This document shows positions 44,381-52,334 of a DNA stretch of 64,000 bases, in pieces. Position 1 is the first letter of the stretch; every line of letters starts with the position of its first letter. A program made the translations under genes and the position numbers. The stretch covers positions 806,001 to 870,000 of the forward strand of contig NZ_SLYA01000002.1 in the NCBI RefSeq assembly GCF_004340965.1, given 5' to 3'. The notes beneath the pieces are model-generated. The model worked only from the letters and a program-made list of their open reading frames with translations. It was not told the origin of the DNA and did not search any database. Source of the DNA: Sphingomonas sp. PP-CE-1A-559 (GTDB lineage: Bacteria > Pseudomonadota > Alphaproteobacteria > Sphingomonadales > Sphingomonadaceae).

Positions 44381-46852
44381 TCACCAGCTCAGGCCGGCGC
44401 GTGCGTAGACGTAGCGGCCGTTGAATCCGAACGGCGAGTAATAGGGATAGCCGATCACCCCGGTCGGGTTGTTCGCGATGCTCGTCGCATCGGGATAGAC
44501 GTCGAACAGGTTGCTGACGCCAAGGCCGATCTGTGCGCCCTTCTTCGCCTGGTAGCGGAGTTCGAGATCGGTGATCAGGTGCTCGCCGCTATGCACGTCG
44601 CCGGCAGCGGTCGTACCCGGCTGCGTCACGTCGCCATAATAGGTGACGCGGGCCAGTGCGCCGAGCTGGTCGAGCGACCAATCGATCGACCCGGTCACCT
44701 TCTCGCCCGGCGTACCGTTTTCGAGCGACTCGATGCGGTTGCGGGCGAACAGCGTCGGTGCGGGGTTCAGCGTCGAGGTCGATGTCGGCACGCGGGTGAC
44801 GTTCACGTCGTTGACGTTGCCGGCGATCGTCAGGTCGAACGTCCCGGCAGCATCGGTCGGCAGCCGGTAATGCGCGACGGCGTCGATGCCCTTTGTCGTC
44901 GAGGCGATGCCGTTGATGAAGAACCGCGCTGCGCTAACGTTGAACGGCGCGAGCAGCGCCGCGACCTGCGGATTACCCGCGGCGGCAAGGTTTTCCGACA
45001 GGCCGATCTGGTTGCGAATGCGGATGCGATAGGCGTCGACGGTTAGCTCGAACCCACCGGCGCGGATCACCGTACCAACCGAAAAATTGGTCGACTTCTC
45101 GGGCTCGAGAGGAAGCCCTCCGAGCCTAGCCGCAATGGGGCTTACCGATGGGTAGGTGCCGGTCTGGATTGGGTTTCCGTTTTGAATGACGGTTGCGACC
45201 GAGGTGAAATACTGCTGCTGAAGCGCCGGCGCGCGGAAGCCGGTCGATGCCGTTCCACGGAGCGCAAACCAGCGCGCGAAGTCATAGCGCGCGGAGACCT
45301 TACCGGTGCCGGTCGAGCCGAAATCAGAATAATCCTCACCGCGTCCGGCGAGCCCGAGCAGCAACTTGTCCGTCACCTGCGCTTCTACATCGAGATAGAC
45401 GCTGCCGTTGCGACGGCTCCGTTCGATCGCGTTGTCCGGTGAGAATCCGCCAAAGCCCTGCGCGCCTGGAGGTGCGGTCGGCAGTGCGCCGGTCGCTGTC
45501 CCAGCGGCGGGATAGCCATAGGATGCGAGTTCGCCGGACTGGATCTTGAACCCCTCGCGGCGCCCTTCGAGCCCGAACGCGACGTTGACGCCCTGCAACA
45601 CGTCGAACTTGCGATCGACATCAAGCCCGACGATGTACTGGTCGTAGATCAGCGCACCGTCGGAAAAGTCGCGCTGCGTGGTGCGGCCATAGGCATAGTT
45701 CGCGGAATCCAGTGTGCGGAACCCGATCTTGTTGCGGCCGTAGCTGGCGTTCAGGTCGACGTTCCAGTCGGCGACCACGCCCTTGATGCCGATGGCCGAG
45801 TTGATGTCGCGCGACTTGGTATTGATCAGCGGCAGGAAACCATCGGAAAGTCCTGCCAGCTCTAGTCGCGCGACTGCTACCGGGTCCGACTGCAGCGGCA
45901 ATCGCGGGAAGGCTGCGCTGCGCGTGTCGCGGTCCTGATAGCCGAGCCAGCCGTACAGCTTCCACGTGCCGGTCAGCGTCGTGCCGGCATTGGCGAAGAT
46001 GCTGTATTGCTCGACCTTGGGATCGCCGAAGAGGCCGGTCACGCGGCCCGGCGTCCCGGGGATCTTGACCAGCGCGCGCGTGTCGAAGTCGGCGCGGTTG
46101 GTCGCCTGGCGATCCAGATACTCGCCCGAAACGGTCAGGAAGCCGTCCTCGCCAAAGCCGACGCCCTGCCAGCCGGACACGGTCAGCGCATGTTCGCCAT
46201 TCGTGCTGCGGCTGCCGCGCGCGGTGTCGATATCGGTGTTGTAGAAGCCGTAGTTGACCGTCATGCCGCCGCCCGACCGGGCCTCGCGCAGTCGCAGGTT
46301 GACGACGCCGGCGATCGCATCAGAGCCATATTGTGCTGACGCCCCGTCACGCAGCACTTCGATTCGGTCGAGCGCGACGGTCGGGATCGTGTTCAGGTCG
46401 ACTGCAGCAGAGCCGCGCCCGACCGACCCGCCGACGTTGAGCAGCGCCGCAGTATGGCCACGCACGCCGTTGACCAGCACGAGCGTCTGGTCGGGCGACA
46501 GACCACGCAACGTCGCCGGACGGATCGCGTCGGTGCCGTCGACGGCGGACGGACGCGGGAAGTCGATCGACGGTGCGATCGCCGACAGCGCCGCGCCCAG
46601 TTCGGTCGTCCCCTGGCGCTGGATCGCGGCCGAACTCAGCACGTCGACCGGCGACGCGCTGTCGAGCCGCGACCGACCAACCGCGCGGGTGCCCGTGACG
46701 ATGATATCGTCTCCCGTGTCGGGCGCCGCAGCGGGGTCGGCGCTAGGCGCGGTCGCCGTTTGCGCGGGCACGTCCTGCGCATAAGCGACATGCGCGCTGG
46801 CCAAGGCGAGGGTCGAGGCGGCGAGCGTCAACGCGGTACGATAAGCAGTCAT
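44381..46852 (-). CDS. TonB-dependent receptor
   Basis: 823 residues from ATG 46852 (MTAYRTALTLAAS), with AGGGA before it; the longer frame to 47038 is shadow. A signal peptide ends AHVAYA-Q; TonB box DDIIVTGTRA; plug domain with LRGLSPDQTLVLVNGVRGH, ALDRIEVLRDGASAQYGSDA and GVVNLRLREA. The barrel ends YARAGLSW. It is the last gene of the minus-strand unit that starts with the desaturase (65-nt gap after the amidotransferase), so it may import or retrieve a compound linked to those enzymes. Confidence 0.92.
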   Translation of the reverse strand: MTAYRTALTLAASTLALASAHVAYAQDVPAQTATAPSADPAAAPDTGDDIIVTGTRAVGRSRLDSASPVDVLSSAAIQRQGTTELGAALSAIAPSIDFPRPSAVDGTDAIRPATLRGLSPDQTLVLVNGVRGHTAALLNVGGSVGRGSAAVDLNTIPTVALDRIEVLRDGASAQYGSDAIAGVVNLRLREARSGGGMTVNYGFYNTDIDTARGSRSTNGEHALTVSGWQGVGFGEDGFLTVSGEYLDRQATNRADFDTRALVKIPGTPGRVTGLFGDPKVEQYSIFANAGTTLTGTWKLYGWLGYQDRDTRSAAFPRLPLQSDPVAVARLELAGLSDGFLPLINTKSRDINSAIGIKGVVADWNVDLNASYGRNKIGFRTLDSANYAYGRTTQRDFSDGALIYDQYIVGLDVDRKFDVLQGVNVAFGLEGRREGFKIQSGELASYGYPAAGTATGALPTAPPGAQGFGGFSPDNAIERSRRNGSVYLDVEAQVTDKLLLGLAGRGEDYSDFGSTGTGKVSARYDFARWFALRGTASTGFRAPALQQQYFTSVATVIQNGNPIQTGTYPSVSPIAARLGGLPLEPEKSTNFSVGTVIRAGGFELTVDAYRIRIRNQIGLSENLAAAGNPQVAALLAPFNVSAARFFINGIASTTKGIDAVAHYRLPTDAAGTFDLTIAGNVNDVNVTRVPTSTSTLNPAPTLFARNRIESLENGTPGEKVTGSIDWSLDQLGALARVTYYGDVTQPGTTAAGDVHSGEHLITDLELRYQAKKGAQIGLGVSNLFDVYPDATSIANNPTGVIGYPYYSPFGFNGRYVYARAGLSW

Positions 46853-46917
46853 GATAGTGTCCCTGTTAGTGGATCGCTCTGCGACGATCTCCGTGCGAAC
46901 CAAACGAGCGGTCGCAG

Positions 46918-47688
46918 TCATCGGTCCCGATAGGTGCCAAGCGACTGGCCGATAAGTGAAAAGAATGCGCGGCTGGATGCGCTGGCTGCAACGTCCCATT
47001 CGGGATGCCATTGCACCGCCAGCACGTCGCCGCCGCACGGGCGTGCCGAGAACGCCTCGACCAGCCCGTCCGAAACCGCATGCGCCTCGACACTGAGCCC
47101 CTCCCCCAGCCGATCGATACCCTGGCGGTGGACCGACGTGACCGAGATGCTGGGCTCGGCGATCGCGGCCGCGAGCATCCCACCCGATCGAAGTCTAACG
47201 TCGTGGACATGGTCGAACAGCGTTTCGTACGCGGTCACGTCGTCGGTCGATCGGTGATGGCCATCGTCCAGCGCATCGGTCAGCGTACCGCCGAACAGCA
47301 CGTTCAGCTCCTGCAAGCCGCGACAGATACCGAACACCGGCCGCCCCGCCTCAATCATCCGGCCGGCGAGTTCGAGCGCTACCGCGTCGCGGTCGAGGTC
47401 GAGCGCATCGTCGGCCGCGTCCGACTTGCCGTAGCGGGCACCCGCGACGTTCGATCGCGATCCGGTCAGCAACAGCCCGTCAAGCCGCGATGCCAACGCC
47501 CGCGTGTCCATCGCATCCGCCACGGCCGGCACCAGCAGGACGGTCGCGCCGGCATAGCGGACCAGCGGCTCGACGAAGCGGGTGGCGACCGCCTGGATCG
47601 GACGATCGACCACTTCGTTGCAGCACAACACGCCGATCACCGGCTTGGGCGGCCCATCCTCCCGTCGGCAGCACGCAAAGCGCATCAT
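46918..47688 (-). CDS. class I glutamine amidotransferase-like hydrolase (PuuD / peptidase C26 type)
   Basis: 256 residues. The catalytic triad pattern is intact: nucleophile Cys about 122 in GICRGLQELNVLFGG, and the His in AVQWHPEWD near the C-terminus. SVHRQGIDRLG is typical of gamma-glutamyl-GABA hydrolases. Such enzymes cleave gamma-glutamyl amide bonds, for example to release a product from a gamma-glutamylated intermediate. The start overlaps the acetyltransferase stop (ATGA). No puuA/B/C partners are here, so a role in polyamine catabolism is doubtful. Confidence 0.87.
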   Translation of the reverse strand: MMRFACCRREDGPPKPVIGVLCCNEVVDRPIQAVATRFVEPLVRYAGATVLLVPAVADAMDTRALASRLDGLLLTGSRSNVAGARYGKSDAADDALDLDRDAVALELAGRMIEAGRPVFGICRGLQELNVLFGGTLTDALDDGHHRSTDDVTAYETLFDHVHDVRLRSGGMLAAAIAEPSISVTSVHRQGIDRLGEGLSVEAHAVSDGLVEAFSARPCGGDVLAVQWHPEWDVAASASSRAFFSLIGQSLGTYRDR

Positions 47689-48647
47689 GCGGCTCGACCC
47701 CGCAGCGTCTCGTGCAACTGGTCGGCAGCATGACCCGCCAAGATCACCGCAGTCGGCTGTGCGACCACGCTACCCGCGGGCACGTCCTCCAGCAGCCAGA
47801 CATTGCCGCCGATCGTCGCGCCCTGCCCGATCGTCACGCGGCCGAGGATCGTCGCACCGGCATAGATCACCACGTCGTCCTCGACGATCGGATGCCGCGC
47901 CAGCCGTTCGCGCGCCGACACGTCGGTCACGCCGAGCGGACTGCGCGCGCCGAGCGTGACGTGCTGGTAGATCTGCACCCGGTCGCCGATGATCGCGGTC
48001 TCGCCGATCACGACGCCGGTGCCGTGATCGATGAAGAAGCTGCGGCCGATCGTCGCGCCTGGGTGGATGTCTATGCCGGTGCGGTTGTTGGCGAGTTCGG
48101 AGATGATCCGCGCGACGATCGGCGCGCCGAGCCCGTATAGCGCGTGCGCGATCCGGTGGTACAGGATCGCGACGATGCCGGGGTAGCAGATCAGGATCTC
48201 GTCCGCGCTGCGGGCCGCCGGATCGCCGAGAAACGCGGCGCGGACGTCGTCGTCGACCAGTTCGCGGATCGGTCCCAGTTCCGCGCAGAACAGGCCGATG
48301 ATCATGCTCGCATGGCTGACGTCGAACGACAGCACCGCCTCTTCCTGCCAATAGGCGAACTCGCGTTCGACCTGCCGTTGCAGCCGTTCCAGCGCCTGCC
48401 GCAGCCGCGTCTCGACGAACGCATCCTCGCGCTCGACCGGACCTGTGAACATGCCGAGCCGCCCGGGGAACAGCGCCGCGACGAGACCGTCGAGCGCGCG
48501 ACCGGTCTCGTCCAGCGACGGGAAGCGCGCGACGCTATGCCGGCCGTCCTGTTCCTGCCGCCAAGCACCACGCGCGCTGCGCAATTCTTCGATCGTCGCG
48601 GCGAGGTCGATGGGGTCGGGTGCTGATGACACGGCGTTGTCCTTCAT
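47685..48647 (-). CDS. cysE: serine O-acetyltransferase (CysE/EpsC type)
   Basis: 320 residues from ATG 48647; the extension to 48803 is shadow. The helical N-terminal domain has the conserved Asp/His region (YPGIVAILYHRIAHALY). The C-terminal left-handed beta-helix shows hexapeptide repeats (IHPGATIGRSFFIDHGTGVV, then IGETAIIGDRVQIYQHVTLG) with the active-site His in DHGTG. EpsC enzymes acetylate L-serine for cysteine synthesis. It is longer at the N-terminus than E. coli CysE, as EpsC-type proteins are. No cysK is adjacent. The context suggests a special product rather than housekeeping cysteine. Confidence 0.88.
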   Translation of the reverse strand: MKDNAVSSAPDPIDLAATIEELRSARGAWRQEQDGRHSVARFPSLDETGRALDGLVAALFPGRLGMFTGPVEREDAFVETRLRQALERLQRQVEREFAYWQEEAVLSFDVSHASMIIGLFCAELGPIRELVDDDVRAAFLGDPAARSADEILICYPGIVAILYHRIAHALYGLGAPIVARIISELANNRTGIDIHPGATIGRSFFIDHGTGVVIGETAIIGDRVQIYQHVTLGARSPLGVTDVSARERLARHPIVEDDVVIYAGATILGRVTIGQGATIGGNVWLLEDVPAGSVVAQPTAVILAGHAADQLHETLRGRAA

Positions 48648-48648
48648 G

Positions 48649-49446
48649 TCAGCGGAGCGTGCGGTAGCCGGCGCGGACGGCCTCGGCTTCCAGCGTCGAT
48701 ATCGGCGCCAGCGCGTCTGGCTCGGCGGGTATGATCCCGGCGAGCAACAGCGTCTCGCGTACCGCGGCCAGATCGGGATCGGCAGCGACATGATCGAGCG
48801 CACTTTGCAATGCCGCTACAGTCTCGGCGTCGGTCCCGGCCGCGGTCACGAAGGGCAGGCTCGGCGATGCGGGGCTCGGTGCGACGATCTTGAGGCCCGT
48901 AACCAAAGCCGGCTCGAACCGCGCGATCGCCGCATAGGTCACGCTGTCGATCGCCGCGAGGTCCACCTTGCCCATCCCGACCGCGACGATGCTGGCTCGA
49001 TGCGCGCCGGTTTCCAGCACCTCGGCAAAGAACGCGCCCTGCCCTGCAAACGGCGCGATCGTAGCGCGGAACAGGTTCATGCCGGTGTTCGACTGGCGGT
49101 CGTTGATGGCCGCGCGGCTATCGCGAAACGCCGCGACCGCCCTACGGGGATCGTCCGCTCTCGCCACGATCACGCTGCCGCTTTCTCGCCCGGCGTAGAT
49201 CGGGAACGCGATCACTTGCAGATCCAGCGTCGGATCGGCGATCAACGGATAGCCACAGGCCTGGCCGAACAGCAACGCCGGATCGCGCCAGATCGCATGG
49301 ACGTCGCGTGTTCGATCGAGCCGGGCGGGCACGTCCGCGACACCGCGTTCGCGCAGGACAGCGGCGATCGCCGACCACAGCCGATCGTTCGCAGCGTGCT
49401 GCTCGAGGTGATCGTACATCCCGAGCGAGGCGATCCGGTCCGTCAA
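48649..49446 (-). CDS. PhnD-like substrate-binding-fold protein without a signal peptide
   Basis: 265 residues, probably from TTG 49446, which overlaps the desaturase stop as TTGA; ATG 49419 is the alternative. The sequence RIASLGMYDHLEQHAANDRL, QACGYPLI, VIAFPIYAGRESGSVIVARA, AINDRQSNTGMNLFR and AIDSVTYAAIAR is that of the PhnD / phosphate-phosphonate binding-protein superfamily. There is no signal peptide, lipobox or membrane helix, and no ABC permease or ATPase is nearby, so it should stay in the cytoplasm. A cytoplasmic PBP fold may be an enzyme or a carrier. One base separates it from cysE. Confidence 0.8.
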   Translation of the reverse strand: MTDRIASLGMYDHLEQHAANDRLWSAIAAVLRERGVADVPARLDRTRDVHAIWRDPALLFGQACGYPLIADPTLDLQVIAFPIYAGRESGSVIVARADDPRRAVAAFRDSRAAINDRQSNTGMNLFRATIAPFAGQGAFFAEVLETGAHRASIVAVGMGKVDLAAIDSVTYAAIARFEPALVTGLKIVAPSPASPSLPFVTAAGTDAETVAALQSALDHVAADPDLAAVRETLLLAGIIPAEPDALAPISTLEAEAVRAGYRTLR

Positions 49447-50336
49447 GACAAGGGCTCGCGGTGGAGGGGGTGGACCATGTCGTCATGCGCGCTGAATGCG
49501 AACCGCCGGACGATCTCGCCATACCCCTGATAGATCGGTGCCCCTGCCTCCGCGAACCGGGCTCGATTATGGCGATGGTACGCTGGCAAATCGTACCAGG
49601 CGAGCGACGGCCGCTCGTGATGCGCCGCATGCAAATTGTTGTTGAGATACAGCAGCCCGAGCAGCCCGCCATGCTCGACGCTGGCGGCGCGGCCGGGGCT
49701 CGCAAGATCGGCGCGGTGCTCGGCGTAGGAGCGCACCATGGTCAGCGCCATGCCCGGATAGACGAAGCACAGCACGTAACGGCCGAGGCCAAGACCGACA
49801 TGACCGAGCCACCAGAGCACCAGTGCGACCGCGACGAGGTGCGGCGCCCAGTCGCGAGCGACGCGCGCCGGTTCGCGCACCAGTCGGCGGGACTCTTGCA
49901 GGAAGAAGCGGCCGACCGAGATCGCAGGTCCGAAGACCATCTGACCGAGAAGCGTGGATTGAAGCCGGCCGAGGACTGCGGCGAAACCACGCGCCTGCAC
50001 GCGGTAGCGGGACTCCGGGTCATGCCGAGGATCGGTGATGACCTCCGCGCGGTGATGCGCGACATGGCTGCGGCGATATAGCCGGTAGGGCAGCCATAGC
50101 GACAGCGGTGCAAACCCGATCGCGTCGTTGATCCACCGGATCCGCGTCGGATGCCCGTGAATGACCTCGTGCTGCAGCGATCCCTGCCAGGCGAGCAGCC
50201 ACCCGCCGATCAACACCAGCAACGGCGTCGGAATGACCGCATGCCACGCCGTCGCGACCATCCATCCGCCGTACACGACACCTGCCAGAAGGACGGTCGG
50301 CCATCCTACCGTCGAACTCGAAGCCTCTCGCTGCAT
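49443..50336 (-). CDS. membrane fatty-acid desaturase / hydroxylase-like di-iron protein
   Basis: 297 residues from ATG 50336, chosen because GGAG lies 6 nt upstream; another ATG at 50342 is too close to that site. Three His boxes of the membrane di-iron family are visible: HEVIHGHP, HVAHH and NNLHAAHH, with four or more membrane segments between them. Members desaturate or hydroxylate lipids or small molecules. It is the first gene of the five-gene minus-strand unit. The start region can fold into a 9-bp hairpin (50335-50383). The substrate is unknown; lipid desaturation is only one option, given its partners. Confidence 0.87.
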   Translation of the reverse strand: MQREASSSTVGWPTVLLAGVVYGGWMVATAWHAVIPTPLLVLIGGWLLAWQGSLQHEVIHGHPTRIRWINDAIGFAPLSLWLPYRLYRRSHVAHHRAEVITDPRHDPESRYRVQARGFAAVLGRLQSTLLGQMVFGPAISVGRFFLQESRRLVREPARVARDWAPHLVAVALVLWWLGHVGLGLGRYVLCFVYPGMALTMVRSYAEHRADLASPGRAASVEHGGLLGLLYLNNNLHAAHHERPSLAWYDLPAYHRHNRARFAEAGAPIYQGYGEIVRRFAFSAHDDMVHPLHREPLS

Positions 50337-50383
50337 TCCCATCTCCGTCAGAGGAGACGAATATCCCCCTAGCGGATGGGAAT
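50335..50383 (-). promoter_or_regulatory. start-codon-occluding hairpin in the desaturase leader
   Basis: ATTCCCATC and GATGGGAAT form perfect 9-bp arms about 31 nt apart. The arm nearer the gene covers the spacer and the first bases of the 50336 start codon, next to the GGAG. The loop holds a C5/G5-rich dyad ATCC-CCCTAGC-GGAT. It could act as a translational switch or a metal-regulator site. This is read from complementarity alone. Confidence 0.4.
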
Positions 50384-50484
50384 TGACAGTCGATTGAACT
50401 TTGCGGTGGAAAAACTTTGATTGTCAGGCGCTAGCCCGAGCGATCGGCGACCGGTTTCCGATCCTATTCGAACGGAGGATCGTT

Positions 50485-52164
50485 TTAGGCGATCTCTTCC
50501 AGCGGCAGTTCGGGCCGTGCCGCGAGCGCACGAAACCGCTTCACGGTCGCTTGGGTGAACGGCTTGGCAAACACCGTCGAGACGGTCATGAAATCGGCGG
50601 TCGCCTGCTCAGGCGTGAGCGTCAGCAGCGTGAAGCCCTTGGCGTCCTGGTCGCAGAACCGGACCTCACCCTTGTTGGCGTCGGCGATCAACGTTCCGAT
50701 CCCCGGCAACAGCGAACCGTAGGACGGACTGGTGATCGCGGTGCAGCCGAATTCGACCGCGACCAGCTTGCCCGCGTCGTCGTGCAGATCGTTCGCCCAG
50801 GCCGCATGACTGTCACCCGACAGCACGATCGGCCGCGACTTCGCCCGCCGGAACGCAGCGTACAGACGCTCGCGCGCGGGCGGATAGCCGTCCCAACTGT
50901 CGAGACCGAACGGCATGCCGGCACGGTACGAAGCGATGCCTGCCGCCAGTCGCTCGCGCCACATCGCCGGCAGCTTCGCCATCGTCTCGCCGAACTTCAC
51001 CGGTCCGAGCTGACGCTCCATGTCGGGGCCCGCGACCTTCGCCATCACGATCTGGTTGCCCAGCACCTGCCACGGCTTTCCCGCCGTCACCGATGCCGCC
51101 ATCGTCTTCTCGACCCAGGCAAGCTGTGCCGGCCCGAGCAGTTCGCGATCGGGCCGCGCGCGCTCCGCCAGCATCGGTGCGTATTCGGCGGGTGTGATCT
51201 CCTCGCCCTTCGACACGACCTGGTGACTGCGCGCCAGCAACCGCGTCTCGACCATCACCAGCGTCGCGAGATCGCCGAAATCGAAGCTGCGGTTGATCGC
51301 CGCCCAAGGCTGGCCGGGCTTGGGATCGCGGATCGGCATCCATTCGAAATAGGCCTGCATCGCGGCGGCCTTCCGCGCGTCCCAGTCGCCCTCGGTCCTC
51401 GGATCGTGGTTTTCGGCACCGTGCATCCAGTCGTCGTTGGCGACCTCGTGATCGTCCCACACGCAGATGAACGCGGCGCGTGCGTGCGCCGCCTGCATGT
51501 CGACGTCGCGCTTCACCTGCGCGTGGCGCATGCGGTAGTCGGCGAGGTTGACGATCTCGTGACGCGGCTCGACCAGGCGGCCGATCTTCTTGGCGATGTC
51601 CGCGCCGTACCCATCGACGCCATATTCGTAGATATAGTCGCCGAGGTGCAGGACGGCGTCGAGCCGGTCGAGCTTGGCGATCGCGTCATACGCGTTGAAC
51701 AGCCCGCCCGCGTAGAGCTGGCACGAAACGACCGCCATGACGGCGTCGGCGACGTTGCCCTTCGGCAGCGTCCGGAGCCGACCGACCGGTGAGCGCGCGC
51801 CGTCCGGTGCGTCGAACCAGTAGCGATATTCGCGGCCCGGCTGGAGCCCGATCGCCTCGACCTTGGCGGTGAAGTCGCGCGCGGCGCGGGCCTTGACCGT
51901 GCCCGAACGGATCGGCTTGCCGCCTTCGGTCTCCGCGACGTGCCAGGTCAGCGCGATGTCGCCGGCCTGCGTCGCATCGACCGGTGTCGCCCGTGTCCAG
52001 AGAATGGCGCCGTCGACCGAAGGATCACCACTCGCCACCCCGTGATCGAACCGAGCTTTCACCGTGCCTGCTGCTTGTGACGCTATTGCGGGAAGCGCGA
52101 GCGTCGCACCCGAGCCCGCAAGTTTCAGGGCATTCTTAAGCGCATCGCGGCGGTTGATCGTCAT
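50485..52164 (-). CDS. phoD: PhoD-family alkaline phosphatase / phosphodiesterase (Tat-exported)
   Basis: 559 residues from ATG 52164. The twin-arginine signal INRRDALKNALKLAG (Arg 5-6) ends near ASQA. The PhoD domain has FDHGVASGDPSVDGAILWTR, VSCQLYAGG, HLGDYIYEYG, WDDHEVANDDW and LSGDSHAAWA, giving the metal-binding Asp/His set. PhoD hydrolyses phosphomonoesters and diesters in the periplasm. It is divergent from a TonB receptor, with phoX following, and a pho-box-like repeat lies on its strand upstream (52235-52252). Confidence 0.93.
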   Translation of the reverse strand: MTINRRDALKNALKLAGSGATLALPAIASQAAGTVKARFDHGVASGDPSVDGAILWTRATPVDATQAGDIALTWHVAETEGGKPIRSGTVKARAARDFTAKVEAIGLQPGREYRYWFDAPDGARSPVGRLRTLPKGNVADAVMAVVSCQLYAGGLFNAYDAIAKLDRLDAVLHLGDYIYEYGVDGYGADIAKKIGRLVEPRHEIVNLADYRMRHAQVKRDVDMQAAHARAAFICVWDDHEVANDDWMHGAENHDPRTEGDWDARKAAAMQAYFEWMPIRDPKPGQPWAAINRSFDFGDLATLVMVETRLLARSHQVVSKGEEITPAEYAPMLAERARPDRELLGPAQLAWVEKTMAASVTAGKPWQVLGNQIVMAKVAGPDMERQLGPVKFGETMAKLPAMWRERLAAGIASYRAGMPFGLDSWDGYPPARERLYAAFRRAKSRPIVLSGDSHAAWANDLHDDAGKLVAVEFGCTAITSPSYGSLLPGIGTLIADANKGEVRFCDQDAKGFTLLTLTPEQATADFMTVSTVFAKPFTQATVKRFRALAARPELPLEEIA

Positions 52165-52234
52165 CGTCTCGGGCTTTCGTAACGGGTGTTGCCCGCCTGC
52201 TAGCCGCGATCGAAGACACCCCGGCGGCAACGAT

Positions 52235-52252
52235 GTGACAGCGCCGTTACGG
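52235..52252 (-). promoter_or_regulatory. pho-box-like repeat facing phoD
   Basis: On the minus strand two 7-nt units at 11-nt spacing, CCGTAAC then CTGTCAC, with weaker continuation. CTGTCAC is an exact second half of the enterobacterial pho box. It lies 70-90 nt before the phoD start, a good position for PhoB. Confidence 0.55.
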
Positions 52253-52254
52253 AA

Positions 52255-52294
52255 TAGTCATTTTGCTTTCATGAAGACGCCATCGAAACGTCAC
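52255..52294 (+). promoter_or_regulatory. pho-box array facing the TonB receptor
   Basis: Four 7-nt units at exact 11-nt periodicity: TAGTCAT, CTTTCAT, ACGCCAT and ACGTCAC, with 4-nt spacers. PhoB binds CTGTCAT-type units spaced this way. The array ends about 40 nt before the receptor ATG at 52335. Confidence 0.65.
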
Positions 52295-52334
52295 CTCGTC
52301 CCCGTAGTGCGGCGGCAACGACACGGGGGACTTA

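Noticed and set aside
50343..50400. SAM-II riboswitch before the desaturase/cysE unit
   Set aside because: The conserved SAM-II core is absent; only a simple hairpin is seen.
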